Positions 1 to 7,787 of a DNA stretch of 64,000 nt are shown here, in pieces. Made by a program: the position numbers and the translations under genes. Below the pieces are notes generated by a model, which was not told the DNA's origin, made no database searches, and saw nothing but the letters and a program-made list of their open reading frames with translations. The stretch is from Georgenia satyanarayanai (lineage in GTDB: Bacteria > Actinomycetota > Actinomycetes > Actinomycetales > Actinomycetaceae), in the NCBI RefSeq assembly GCF_900116375.1, contig NZ_UETB01000002.1, positions 1-64,000 of the forward strand. Direction: 5' to 3'. How positions within the stretch are numbered: the first letter of the stretch is position 1; every line of letters begins with the position of its first letter.

Positions 1-1
1 C

Positions 2-325
2 CAGCGGCACGAGTTCATCGCCACCGCTGCCAACGAGCTGTGGCTCACCGACATCACCGAGCACCGCACCGGCGAGGGCACGCTCTACCTGTGCGCGATC
101 AAGGACGTCTACTCCAACCGGATCGTCGGCTACTCCATCGACTCACGGATGAAGTCACGCCTCGCGGTGGCCGCGCTCGACAACGCCGTCGCCAGGCGCG
201 GTGACGTCGCCGGCTGCATCGTGCATTCGGACCGCGGGTCGCAATTCCGCAGCCGGAAGTTCGTCCACGCCCTCAACCGCCACGACATGGTCGGATCCAT
301 GGGCAGAGTCGGCGCAGCCGGGGAC
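2..325 (+). pseudogene. IS3-family transposase OrfB, central part, disrupted
   Basis: The frame reads as the integrase core of an IS3 transposase: ELWLTDITEH holds the first catalytic Asp, the middle reads LYLCAIKDVYSNRIVGYSI, and IVHSDRGSQFRS holds the second Asp. It then reads MGRVGAAGD and should continue with NAAMESFF, but runs into foreign sequence and stops at 358. The N-terminal part is outside the window. The catalytic Glu is on the far side of the inserted element, so this copy cannot make an active enzyme. Confidence 0.88.
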
Positions 326-544
326 TGTGAGACTCTCGATCACCTCTCGGCGGCCTGACTCTGCTTATGACTGACCTCGAAGTCTGGGTGTCCTGGCTGT
401 TGATCTGTCGTCCGCCGAGGGGCGCATCACTCACTAGGTGCTGGCCGGGCGGGCGTGACCTCATAGGAGCCTGATCGCAACAGTCCCATCACAGTCCCGT
501 CCACCCGACCGGCCAGCGTCGCTCACCCGGTTGGAGCAAGCATC
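326..544 (+). ncRNA. Candidate bridge RNA region in the left end of the IS110 element
   Basis: IS110-group elements are known to transcribe a structured bridge RNA from the left non-coding end, with a target-binding and a donor-binding loop. Here ATAGGAGC at 463-470 is identical to ATAGGAGC at 1627-1634, next to the right end of the element, which is what a left donor guide should match. CACAG at about 490-494 is the reverse complement of CTGTG across the left junction, as a right donor guide would be. The target guides are less clear (candidate 384-391). RNA ends are unknown and the call rests on family knowledge plus these short matches. Confidence 0.45.
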
Positions 545-1621
545 ATGAGCATGCAACAGGTTCCCTCGCACCGTCGAGTCGTCGTCGGTGTCGACACCCA
601 CAAGTACGTCCACGTCGCAGTCGCGATCGATGAGCTCGGCACCATCTTGGACAGTCGCTCGTTCGTGGCTGATGCCGGCGGCTACACCCAGCTGATCGAG
701 TGGGCTGCCGCGTTCGGCGGGAAGTTGACCTTCGGCATCGAGGGCACCGGTTCCTACGGCGCAGGACTGGCTGGCGCGGTCCGACGACGTGGCATCGGCG
801 CCCTGGAAGTGGTGCGTACCGATCGACGGGACCGCCGGCTGCGGGGCAAGTCCGACACCCTGGATGCCGAAAACGCCGCCAAAGCCGTCCTCGCCGGACT
901 TGCCACCGCCGTGCCGAAGTCCCACGACGGTGTCGTGGAGATGATCCGTCAGATCAAGGTCGCCAAGGACATCGCCGTCAAGGCCAGAACCGCGGCGATG
1001 ATCAGCCTCAAGCAGGTCATCGTGAACGCCCCCGACGACCTCCGTCAGGAGCTGCAGCACCTGTCGCGGATGGCGCTGATCAACCGGTGCGCGAGCCTGC
1101 GACCGGGCAAGGTCACCACCATCACCGCCTCCACGAAACACACGCTACGAGCGATCGCCAGACGCTGGCAGCAGCTCAACGCCGAGATCAGCGAGCACGA
1201 GAAGCTCCTGAAGGAACTCACCTCCCAGGCAGCACCCGGCCTCACGGAGGCGTTCGCCGTCGGACCCGACACCGCCGCCGAGATGCTGATCGTCGCCGGC
1301 GACAACCCCGAACGCGTCAGGTCCGAAGCGGCATTCGCTCGGCTCTGCGGCGTCGCACCGGTCCCGGCCTCCTCAGGCATGACCACCCGCCACCGACTCA
1401 ACCGCGGCGGTCACCGCCAAGCCAACGCGGCGCTCTACCGAGTCGTAATCGTCCGCATGCAGCACCACGAGCCCACCAAGGCCTACGTCGCCAGACGCAG
1501 CGCCGAGGGCAAGACCAAAGCCGAGATCATCCGCTGCCTAAAGCGACTCCTCGCCCGCGAACTCTGGGCCGCCATGCGGCCCATACGAGACGCAAGGAAC
1601 GAGCTCCAGCAGGCCGCTTGA
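545..1621 (+). CDS. IS110-family transposase (DEDD recombinase)
   Basis: 358 aa, the usual IS110 size. The N-terminal RuvC-like DEDD domain shows VVVGVDTHK (Asp17), FGIEGTGSYG (Glu66) and KSDTLDAENA (Asp104/107). The C-terminal Tnp_20 domain carries PVPASSGMTTRHRLNRGG near residue 275 with the expected serine nucleophile, then GHRQANAALYR. Start choice is between ATG 545 and ATG 551. The gene is intact, so this copy could be mobile; it would act with the RNA encoded just upstream to recombine circular donor and target DNA. Confidence 0.93.
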   Translation: MSMQQVPSHRRVVVGVDTHKYVHVAVAIDELGTILDSRSFVADAGGYTQLIEWAAAFGGKLTFGIEGTGSYGAGLAGAVRRRGIGALEVVRTDRRDRRLRGKSDTLDAENAAKAVLAGLATAVPKSHDGVVEMIRQIKVAKDIAVKARTAAMISLKQVIVNAPDDLRQELQHLSRMALINRCASLRPGKVTTITASTKHTLRAIARRWQQLNAEISEHEKLLKELTSQAAPGLTEAFAVGPDTAAEMLIVAGDNPERVRSEAAFARLCGVAPVPASSGMTTRHRLNRGGHRQANAALYRVVIVRMQHHEPTKAYVARRSAEGKTKAEIIRCLKRLLARELWAAMRPIRDARNELQQAA

Positions 1622-1637
1622 CAGCTATAGGAGCATC

Positions 1638-1844
1638 AACGCCGCCATGGAGAGCTTCTTCAGCCTGCTCCAGAAGAACGTCCTGGACCGCCGCCCCTGG
1701 AGCACCCGCGAAGAGCTCCGGATCGCAATCGTGACCTGGATCGAACGGACCTACCACCGCCGCAGACGACAGGCCGCTCTCGGCCGATTGACCCCCATCG
1801 AGTACGAGACGATCATGACCACGCCAGCCACTCAGGCAGCGTGA
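1638..1844 (+). pseudogene. IS3-family transposase OrfB, C-terminal fragment
   Basis: This is the continuation of the transposase split by the IS110 element: NAAMESFFSLLQKNVLDRR contains the catalytic Glu, followed by TYHRRRRQAALGRLTPIEYE, the standard IS3 C-terminus. It lies one frame away from the upstream part because the insert length is not a multiple of three. No start codon or ribosome site of its own is evident, although an ATG occurs at 1647. Confidence 0.88.
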
Positions 1845-1878
1845 CCCAACCTGTCACCTATCCGTGCAGCAGTCCCGG

Positions 1879-2055
1879 GCTGCCGGTCCGGTCGCCGGCT
1901 GTCGGGTTTCCTGTGGAGCTCGGCGCGCTGGTGGTCCCCGACGGGGTCCGTTCGGGACCACCCGGGTCGTTCTCCGACGCGCAGGCCCCCAGGGTCATGG
2001 ACAGGGCGAGAGCCATTCCGGTTGCGGTCGGGCGTGCGAGCCTGGTGAAGGTCAT
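1879..2055 (-). pseudogene. Lipoprotein, N-terminal remnant truncated by the IS3 element
   Basis: Reading left from ATG 2055, the product starts MTFTRLARPTATGMALALSM followed by the lipobox LGAC and a Ser/Thr/Pro/Gly-rich linker of about 35 residues. Only about 58 native residues remain; the frame then enters the IS3 right end and stops at 1858. The ATG overlaps the TGA of the dehydrogenase gene (ATGA at 2052-2055), so the two were translationally coupled. The mature domain is lost, so its function cannot be told. Confidence 0.7.
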
Positions 2056-3071
2056 GGGAGCAGGAGCACCTTGGTGGCGGTGCGCTGGTCCATCGCCTGG
2101 TAGCCCTCGGCTGCCTTGTCGAGCGGCAGGGTGAGGTCGAAGACCTTGCCCGGGTCGATCTTCCGGTCCCAGACGAGCTGGATGAGCTCGGGCAGGTACT
2201 GCCGTACGGGTGCGGGTCCGCCGTGGATGTGGACGCCGGCCATGAACAGTTCGTCACCGGGGATGGCGACGTCGTGGGAGACGCCGACGAACCCGACGTG
2301 CCCGCCAGGGCGGGTGGAGTGGATGGCCTGCATCATGGCTTCCTGGGTGCCGACGGCCTCGATGACCGGGTGTGCGCCGAGCCCGTTGGTCAGTTCCTTG
2401 ACCTTCGCGACGCCGTCCTCGCCGCGCTCTTCGACGATGTGGGTGGCGCCGAACTCGCGGGCCAGCGCCTGCCGGTCGGCGTGGCGGCTGATGGCGAGGA
2501 TCCGCTCGGCGCCGAGCTGCTTGGCGGCGAGGACGCCGAGCAGGCCGACCGCGCCGTCACCCACGACCGCGACGGTCTTGCCGGGCCCGGCCTCGGCGGC
2601 GACGGCGGCGAACCAGCCGGTGCCGAGCACGTCGGAGGCCGCCATGAGCGACGGGATCAGGTCCGGGTCGGGCATGCCGGGCGTCGCGACGAGCGTGCCG
2701 TCGGCGAGCGGGATGCGGGCCAGCTCGGACTGGGTGCCGATGGCGCCCATGGGCACGCGGTGCACGCAGTAGGCCTGGTAGCCGGCCCGGCAGATCTCGC
2801 AGGTGTTGTCGGAGGCCCAGAACGAGCCCACCACGAAGTCACCTACCTTGACGGTGCGGACCTCGTCGCCAACCTCCTCAACCACGCCGACGTACTCGTG
2901 GCCCATCACCTGGTGCTCGACGGGCTCAGCGCCCCGGTAGGGCCACAGGTCGCTGCCGCAGATGCAGGTGGCGCTGAGCCGGATGATCGCGTCGGTGGGC
3001 TCGATGATCGTGGGGTCCTCGCGGTCCTCGACCCGCACGTCCCCGGGTGCGTGCATGACAACCTGGCGCAT
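2052..3071 (-). CDS. Zinc-dependent alcohol dehydrogenase (MDR family)
   Basis: 339 aa from ATG 3071. The GroES-like domain has CICGSD (Cys38 as zinc ligand) and GHEYVG (His58, Glu59). A reduced structural zinc lobe, CEIC then YC, has Cys at 91, 94 and 102. The Rossmann motif VVGDGAVGLLG is at about 169-179. It probably oxidises an alcohol or reduces an aldehyde with NAD(P); the substrate is not evident. An in-frame extension reaches 3194, but homology begins at MRQVVMHAPG. It is divergent from the XRE regulator at 3248, which is a likely controller, and coupled to the truncated lipoprotein downstream. Confidence 0.9.
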   Translation of the reverse strand: MRQVVMHAPGDVRVEDREDPTIIEPTDAIIRLSATCICGSDLWPYRGAEPVEHQVMGHEYVGVVEEVGDEVRTVKVGDFVVGSFWASDNTCEICRAGYQAYCVHRVPMGAIGTQSELARIPLADGTLVATPGMPDPDLIPSLMAASDVLGTGWFAAVAAEAGPGKTVAVVGDGAVGLLGVLAAKQLGAERILAISRHADRQALAREFGATHIVEERGEDGVAKVKELTNGLGAHPVIEAVGTQEAMMQAIHSTRPGGHVGFVGVSHDVAIPGDELFMAGVHIHGGPAPVRQYLPELIQLVWDRKIDPGKVFDLTLPLDKAAEGYQAMDQRTATKVLLLP

Positions 3072-3247
3072 GGCGCTGGGCTCCTCTTCTTCTCGTTGCT
3101 GGTCGTGCTGCTGGTCGTCGTACTTTGCTGCCTCGTCCTCGAGTAAACCGGCATGTCTGCGCGTATGGGAGTCCCTGCCGTGAGGCGCACTCACAGGGCA
3201 CCCTTCGCGGCCCCGGTCGCGTCAGGGAGCGGCCTATCCTCGGTAAC
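3072..3247. promoter_or_regulatory. Divergent promoter region between the dehydrogenase and XRE regulator genes
   Basis: This 176-bp region separates two divergent starts. On the plus strand TATCCT at 3235-3240 lies 7 bases before GTG 3248, so the regulator mRNA is probably leaderless. No clear -35 is visible. Any regulator operator should lie here, but I see no convincing inverted repeat. The first 120 bp also read open on the minus strand as an unlikely N-terminal extension of the dehydrogenase. Confidence 0.45.
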
Positions 3248-4165
3248 GTGGACAACCGACAAGAGGTGCGGGAGTTTCTCACCACCCGGCGTGCGCGCAT
3301 CACCCCCGACGCGGTCGGGCTCGCCACCACCGGCAGCCGCCGCGTGCCGGGCCTGCGTCGCAGCGAGGTCGCGACGCTTGCCGGCCTCAGCGTGGAGTAC
3401 TACGCCCGGCTCGAGCGCGGCCAGATCGCCGGCGCCTCCTCCAGCGTCCTGGAGGCGCTGGCGCGCGCCCTGCAGCTCGACGAGACCGAGCGCGCCCACC
3501 TTCACGACCTCGCCCGTGCCGCCGACGGAATCCCCACCAGCGGCCGGCCCCGCCGTCGTGCGCCCACCAAGGCCGCCTCGCGGCTCAGCCTGCAGTGGGC
3601 GCTCGAAGCCATCACCGACGGCGTCGCCTTCGTCCGCGACCCGCACCAGAACCTCCTCGCGACCAACCGCCTCGGCCGCGCGTTCTATTCGCCCGTCATC
3701 GGCGACGGCGGCAGGACCCCAAACCTGGCGCGGTTCCAGTTCCTCGACCCCGCCTCGCACGACTTCTACCCCGACTGGGAGCTCTTCGCCCAGATGTGCG
3801 TCGGCATCATGCGCACCGAAGCCGGCCGCGACCCACACGACCGGGGTCTGCAAGACCTCGTCGGCGAGCTCTCCACCCGCAGCGAGACCTTCCGCCGCCT
3901 GTGGGCCGCACACGACGTCCGCACCCACGGCACCGGCACCAAGCGCTTCCAGCACCCGGTCGTGGGCGAGCTCACCCTCGCCTACGAAGAGCTCGCGATC
4001 ACCGCCGAACCCGGACTCGTCCTCCTCGTCTACACCGCCGAGCCCGGCTCACCCTCCGCCGAACGCCTCCGGCTGCTCGCCTCCTGGGCGGCGTCGGAGC
4101 AGGCGTCCGTCCCCACCGACCCCCCAAGGAAGAAGTCCCACGACAACCATGAAGCTCACCCCTAA
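3248..4165 (+). CDS. XRE-family regulator with MmyB-like ligand-binding domain
   Basis: 305 aa from GTG 3248. The N-terminal helix-turn-helix spans about residues 33-62 (PGLRRSEVATLAGLSVEYYA, then RLERGQ). The rest matches the MmyB-type sensor domain typical of actinobacterial XRE regulators: WALEAITDGVAFVRDPHQNL, LARFQFLDP, and a closing GLVLLVYTAEPGSPS. Such proteins usually repress a divergent oxidoreductase gene and respond to a small hydrophobic ligand. Its 3' end overlaps the cupin gene by 17 bp, so they form one transcript. The start is supported by a -10-like TATCCT just upstream. Confidence 0.88.
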   Translation: MDNRQEVREFLTTRRARITPDAVGLATTGSRRVPGLRRSEVATLAGLSVEYYARLERGQIAGASSSVLEALARALQLDETERAHLHDLARAADGIPTSGRPRRRAPTKAASRLSLQWALEAITDGVAFVRDPHQNLLATNRLGRAFYSPVIGDGGRTPNLARFQFLDPASHDFYPDWELFAQMCVGIMRTEAGRDPHDRGLQDLVGELSTRSETFRRLWAAHDVRTHGTGTKRFQHPVVGELTLAYEELAITAEPGLVLLVYTAEPGSPSAERLRLLASWAASEQASVPTDPPRKKSHDNHEAHP

Positions 4166-4559
4166 CTCCACCGACACCGCCGCCGGCCCCGCCGACTGGT
4201 TCACCGGCGACGCCTACATCGACAGCATCCGCAACCCCGACGACCAGTCCGCAGTCGGCTGCGCCCACGTCCGCTTCACACCCGGTGCCCGCACCGCGTG
4301 GCACCACCACCCCAAGGGGCAGACTCTCTACGTCACCGACGGCATCGGGTACGTCGCCCGCCGCGGCGGCCGGCCGCAGGAGATCCGCCCCGGCGACGTC
4401 GTCTACATCGAGCCCGGCGAAGAGCACTGGCACGGCGCCACCCCCGGCCGCTTCATGGCGCACGTCGCCATCCAGGAGGCCGACGATCAGGGCGAGGTCG
4501 TGACCTGGCTCGAGCACGTCACCGACGAGGAGTACACCACCGCTCCGGCGCACGACTGA
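4149..4559 (+). CDS. Small cupin-domain protein
   Basis: 136 aa single-domain cupin. The metal-site motif runs RTAWHHHPKGQTLYV (His52-54) with the second part PGDVVYIEPGEEHWHGA (Glu92, His93, His95). Small cupins of this class are often encoded beside XRE regulators and oxidoreductases and are annotated as carboxymuconolactone decarboxylase-associated or quercetinase-like, but the substrate is unknown. ATG 4149 lies within the end of the regulator gene, which implies coupled translation. The next gene on the right is convergent. Confidence 0.85.
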   Translation: MKLTPNSTDTAAGPADWFTGDAYIDSIRNPDDQSAVGCAHVRFTPGARTAWHHHPKGQTLYVTDGIGYVARRGGRPQEIRPGDVVYIEPGEEHWHGATPGRFMAHVAIQEADDQGEVVTWLEHVTDEEYTTAPAHD

Positions 4560-4883
4560 CCGGCGGAAGTGCTGCGTCGTTGTGCGGGGGCACCGACACG
4601 CCAAGCGTTTCGTCCCAGCAAGCCGCACTCGGCACGAGGTAGCTGCTGGAGCTCCCGAAGGCAGTATGGGTCGAGCCCAACGTCCGGAGCTGCCGCGACC
4701 AACACGTCGAGGGGACGTGTCACACGGTCGCCCAGGTCGCGCCGAGACGCGCCAGCAGTCGGCACCGGCTCCAGAGATGTTGCCTCCGGAACGGCTCGCT
4801 CGAGCCATCCGGCTAGATCTGTTGCGGACTGTGTGCGGACTGGGAGCACCTAGCAGCGCGCTGACCTGCACAAACGCACTGAT
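4560..4883. other. 324-bp gap with no confident gene; possible degenerate remnant
   Basis: This lies between the convergent cupin and ychF genes and looks less GC-biased than its neighbours. On the minus strand, residues such as RVTRPLDVLVAAAPDVGLD and LRELQQLPRAECGLLGR (about 4849 down to 4590) read like a protein segment, but the frame runs into the cupin gene's antisense strand and has no ribosome site. I do not recognise a family. It could be a decayed gene or chance. Confidence 0.3.
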
Positions 4884-5969
4884 TCACACGTTGAAGCGGA
4901 ACTCCACGACGTCGCCGTCCTGCATGACGTAGTCCTTGCCCTCGATGCGGACCTGGCCCTTGGCCTTGGCCTCGGCCATCGAGCCGGCGGCGACGAGGTC
5001 GTCGAAGGAGACGATCTCGGCCTTGATGAAGCCGCGCTGGAAGTCGGTGTGGATGACGCCGGCGGCCTCGGGGGCGGTCGCGCCCTTGGGGATCGTCCAG
5101 GCGCGGGCCTCCTTGGGGCCGGCGGTGAGGTAGGTCTGCAGGCCGAGGGTCTCGAAGCCGACGCGGGCCAGCTGGTCCAGGCCCGCCTCGTCCTGGCCGG
5201 CGTCGGCGAGCATCTCGGCCGCCTCCTCGGGCTCGAGCTCGACGAGCTCGGACTCGAACTTCGCGTCGAGGAAGATCGCCTCGGCCGGTGCGGCGAGCGC
5301 CCGCAGCTCCGCCTGCATGGCCTCGTCGGCCAGGCCCTCGTCGTCGGTGTTGAAGACGTAGATGAAGGGCTTGGCGGACAGCAGCTGGAAGGAGGCGACG
5401 TGCTCCATGTCGAGCCCCGCCTTCTCCGCGCCGGTGGAGACGGCCGTGCCCTCCTCGAGGAGGGCGAGGACCGCGCGGGCGGTGTCGAGGACGGCGGCGT
5501 CGGTCTTTTTGCCGCGGACCTCCTTCTCCAGGCGCGGGATGGCCTTCTCCACGGTCTGGAGGTCGGCGAGCACGAGCTCGGTAACGATGGTCTCGATGTC
5601 GTCGGCCGGGGACACCTTGCCCTCGACGTGGACGACGTCGGGGTCGCTGAACGCGCGCGTCACCAGGCAGATGGCCTCCGCCTCACGGATGTTGGCGAGG
5701 AACTGGTTGCCCAGCCCCTCCCCCTCCGAGGCGCCACGGACGATGCCGGCGATGTCGACGAAGGAGACCGTCGCGGGGAGGATCTTCTGCGAGCCGAAGA
5801 CCTCCGCCAGCTTGTCGAGCCGCGGGTCGGGCAGCGGCACGACGCCGACGTTCGGCTCGATCGTCGCGAACGGGTAGTTCGCGGCGAGCACCGTCGCGCG
5901 GGTCAGGGCGTTGAAGAGGGTCGACTTGCCGACGTTGGGCAGTCCGGCGATTCCGATGGTGAGGGCCAC
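4884..5969 (-). CDS. ychF: Redox-regulated ATPase YchF (Obg-family GTPase fold)
   Basis: 361 aa from GTG 5969, the standard YchF length; an upstream ATG at 6014 would add 15 unlikely residues that run into a repeat. The P-loop GLPNVGKS is at 9-16, followed by NYPFATIEPNVG, FVDIAGIVRGASEGEGLGN (G3) and FNTD in place of the canonical NKxD, which fits the ATP preference of the family. A C-terminal TGS domain begins near GLQTYLTAGPKEARAW and ends VMQDGDVVEFRFNV. It is a cytoplasmic ribosome-associated protein of uncertain role. Confidence 0.96.
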   Translation of the reverse strand: MALTIGIAGLPNVGKSTLFNALTRATVLAANYPFATIEPNVGVVPLPDPRLDKLAEVFGSQKILPATVSFVDIAGIVRGASEGEGLGNQFLANIREAEAICLVTRAFSDPDVVHVEGKVSPADDIETIVTELVLADLQTVEKAIPRLEKEVRGKKTDAAVLDTARAVLALLEEGTAVSTGAEKAGLDMEHVASFQLLSAKPFIYVFNTDDEGLADEAMQAELRALAAPAEAIFLDAKFESELVELEPEEAAEMLADAGQDEAGLDQLARVGFETLGLQTYLTAGPKEARAWTIPKGATAPEAAGVIHTDFQRGFIKAEIVSFDDLVAAGSMAEAKAKGQVRIEGKDYVMQDGDVVEFRFNV

Positions 5970-6013
5970 GGGCAACGAGTCTACGTGCCGGGCGACGAGC
6001 CAGTCTCCGACCA

Positions 6014-6074
6014 TGCGCCCGGCGGTCCACCATGCTCCCGCTGGACCGGGAGCACAGTGGTACCAGCGGGCGCA
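6014..6074. repeat. Palindromic intergenic repeat, family A copy 1
   Basis: An imperfect 61-bp hairpin. Left arm 6014-6040 begins TGCGCCCGGCGGTCCACCAT; right arm 6047-6074 is its near reverse complement; the loop is CTGGAC. It lies downstream of ggt and upstream of ychF, both on the minus strand. The same arms recur at 8991-9050 and 34701-34762. It has no U-tract, so it may be a terminator, a mobile palindrome or both. Confidence 0.8.
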
Positions 6075-6137
6075 CGGTCGGGAGTGGGGCGCTCGGCGCT
6101 GAGCCGAGCGGGTTGCGGCAGGCTGAGGAAGGGCCGG

Positions 6138-7787
6138 TCAGCCGCCGGCGACCTCCACGGCCGCCTCGCGGCGCGGGTCGGCCGCACCCGTCAGCGCACC
6201 GGTCTCCGGGTCCACCACCAGCGCGTTGACCGAGCCGAAAGCGTACGCCGAGGGCGGCACCATCTCGACGGCGTAGCCCTGGGCTGCGAGCCCGTCGACC
6301 ACCTCCTGCGCCGTCCCCTCCTCCAGCCGCATCGTCCGCCCCTCGAGGTGGAACCGCGGCGCGAGGACCGCCTCCTCCAGCGACTGCCCGTGCCACGCCC
6401 ACCGTGCGTACACCCCGGTGAGGATGTTGGGGATGAGCCGGCCGCCGGGTGAGCCGATGACGAGGACCGGCCTGGCGTCGTCGTCGAGCACGACCAGGGG
6501 CGCGGACCAGCTGACCGACTTCCTGCCCGCCTCGGGCCGGTTGGCCGGGGACTCGATCGCGCCGAAGCGGGAGAGCTGGTCGTTGAGGAAGAAGCCCTCC
6601 CGGTAGGTGCCGGAGCCGAACCAGTGGGTGAGCGTGTTCGTCATCGACACCGCCGTGCCCGCGGAGTCGACGACGCTGATGTGGGTGGTGTTCTGCGCGT
6701 CGTCCGCCGACGTCCGGGAGGCGGCGTCCGGCGCGACCCGCGCCGCGAGCCGGGCGTTGCGCTCCGGGTCGACGAGCTCGGCGACGGGGACGTCGACGAA
6801 AGCGGGGTCTCCGAGCACCGTGCCGGCCGACTCGTCGGCCACGGTCCACGCGGCGGAGACGCCCTCGACGAAGGGCACCGAGCCGGGCTCGGTCGCCGCG
6901 ACGTCCAGCGCCTCGGCCACCTGCAGCATCTGGACCAGCGGTGCCCCGGGCAGCGGGGGCAGCGCCGCGAGCACCTCGTGCTCGCCGAGGGCGCCGCGCA
7001 CCGGCTCCCCGCTCACCACCTCGTACCCGGCGAGGGACCCGGCGTCGATGCCTGGCACGGTGGTGAGGGAGTCCGCGAGCGCCCCCGTGTAGAAGGCCTG
7101 CGGTCCGTCCTCGGCCAGCGTCCGCATCGTGCGCGCCAGCTCCTCCTGGACGAGCAGCTCCCCCTCCCCGAGCGGCTCACCGCCCGGGCGCAGCTGCGGC
7201 AGCTCGGCGACGATCCCCGGCCCCACATCCTCCCGCAGCCGCACGGCGAGCATCCCCGAGGCGGGGTGCCCCTCGGCGGCGAGCTCGATCGCCGGGGCGA
7301 GGACCTCGGCCCACTCGGCCTGGCCGTGGGCCTCATGAAGGGTGCCCATCCCGGCCACGAAGCCGGGGATGCCGGTCCCCGACGCCGGGACCACGCCGTC
7401 GTCGGCCACGACCTCCCGGTAGTCGTAGGTGACGGCGCGCTCGCCGTCGCCCTCGGGCACGACGATGCTCGCCCCACCGCCGCCGATGCCCGACGCGTAC
7501 GGCTCGACGACGGCGACGGCGAAGGCGGCGGCGACCGCCGCGTCGACGGCGTTGCCGCCCTCCTCGAGGATCCTCATCCCCGCGGCGACGGCGGCCGGGT
7601 CACCGGCCGCCACCCCGTACTGCGGCTCGGCCGTCGGGGTGGGGCTGGGCTCGGGCGCCATCGTGGTCGGGGGCGCCGTCGTCGGGACGGTCGTGGCGGG
7701 TGACGGCTCGGGCTCCGTGCTCGTGCAGGCGACGAGGGCGAGGGCGGCGAGACCGGCGAGAGCGAGGCGTGCGGTCGGTGCGGGCAC
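6138..7787 (-). CDS. ggt: Gamma-glutamyltransferase family lipoprotein
   Basis: 549 aa. The signal peptide ends in the lipobox LVAC (about residue 21), then a Pro/Thr-rich linker to about 55, so the enzyme is probably anchored on the outer face of the membrane. The Ntn-hydrolase body shows ILEEGGNAVDAAVAAAFAV and EPYASGIGGGG. Autocleavage should occur before the Thr in QNTTHISVVDSAG (about 367), followed by NDQLSRF and GSPGGRLIPNIL. Such enzymes cleave gamma-glutamyl bonds; since actinobacteria use mycothiol, imported glutathione or poly-gamma-glutamate are possible substrates. It is divergent from the gene at 7869. Confidence 0.92.
   Translation of the reverse strand: MPAPTARLALAGLAALALVACTSTEPEPSPATTVPTTAPPTTMAPEPSPTPTAEPQYGVAAGDPAAVAAGMRILEEGGNAVDAAVAAAFAVAVVEPYASGIGGGGASIVVPEGDGERAVTYDYREVVADDGVVPASGTGIPGFVAGMGTLHEAHGQAEWAEVLAPAIELAAEGHPASGMLAVRLREDVGPGIVAELPQLRPGGEPLGEGELLVQEELARTMRTLAEDGPQAFYTGALADSLTTVPGIDAGSLAGYEVVSGEPVRGALGEHEVLAALPPLPGAPLVQMLQVAEALDVAATEPGSVPFVEGVSAAWTVADESAGTVLGDPAFVDVPVAELVDPERNARLAARVAPDAASRTSADDAQNTTHISVVDSAGTAVSMTNTLTHWFGSGTYREGFFLNDQLSRFGAIESPANRPEAGRKSVSWSAPLVVLDDDARPVLVIGSPGGRLIPNILTGVYARWAWHGQSLEEAVLAPRFHLEGRTMRLEEGTAQEVVDGLAAQGYAVEMVPPSAYAFGSVNALVVDPETGALTGAADPRREAAVEVAGG

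Larger units (their letters stand above)
326..1637 (+). mobile_element. IS110-family insertion sequence inside the IS3 transposase
   Basis: The ends are fixed by the host gene: ..GGGGAC before 326 and AACGCC.. from 1638 rejoin to give the expected Gly-Asp-Asn-Ala of IS3 transposases. That gives an element of about 1312 bp with about 219 bp before its single gene and only 16 bp after it. A long left non-coding end, a very short right end and no clear terminal inverted repeats are typical of the IS110 group rather than IS1111. There is no target duplication beyond a shared C. Confidence 0.85.
1..1878 (+). mobile_element. IS3-family insertion sequence, left part outside window, interrupted by an IS110 element
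   Basis: The transposase (OrfB-type, DDE) reading frame runs from the window edge to about 325, is broken by a foreign 1.3-kb segment, and resumes at 1638 in another frame up to the stop at 1844. OrfA and the left end lie outside the window. The right end is placed at about 1878 because the lipoprotein gene reading leftward from 2055 stops resembling a secreted protein there. The exact inverted repeat cannot be fixed without the left end. Confidence 0.8.

Noticed and set aside
149-358. 69-residue ORF starting inside the IS3 transposase
   Set aside because: It is the broken transposase frame running into IS110 sequence, not an independent gene.
1-1878. Composite transposon or genomic island spanning 1-4.6 kb
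   Set aside because: Only one edge is visible, and no second IS copy, integrase, tRNA or direct repeat closes the region.
4487-4849. 120-residue minus-strand ORF between cupin and ychF
   Set aside because: No ribosome site and its C-terminal part is the antisense of the cupin gene; kept only as a possible remnant in the gap entry.
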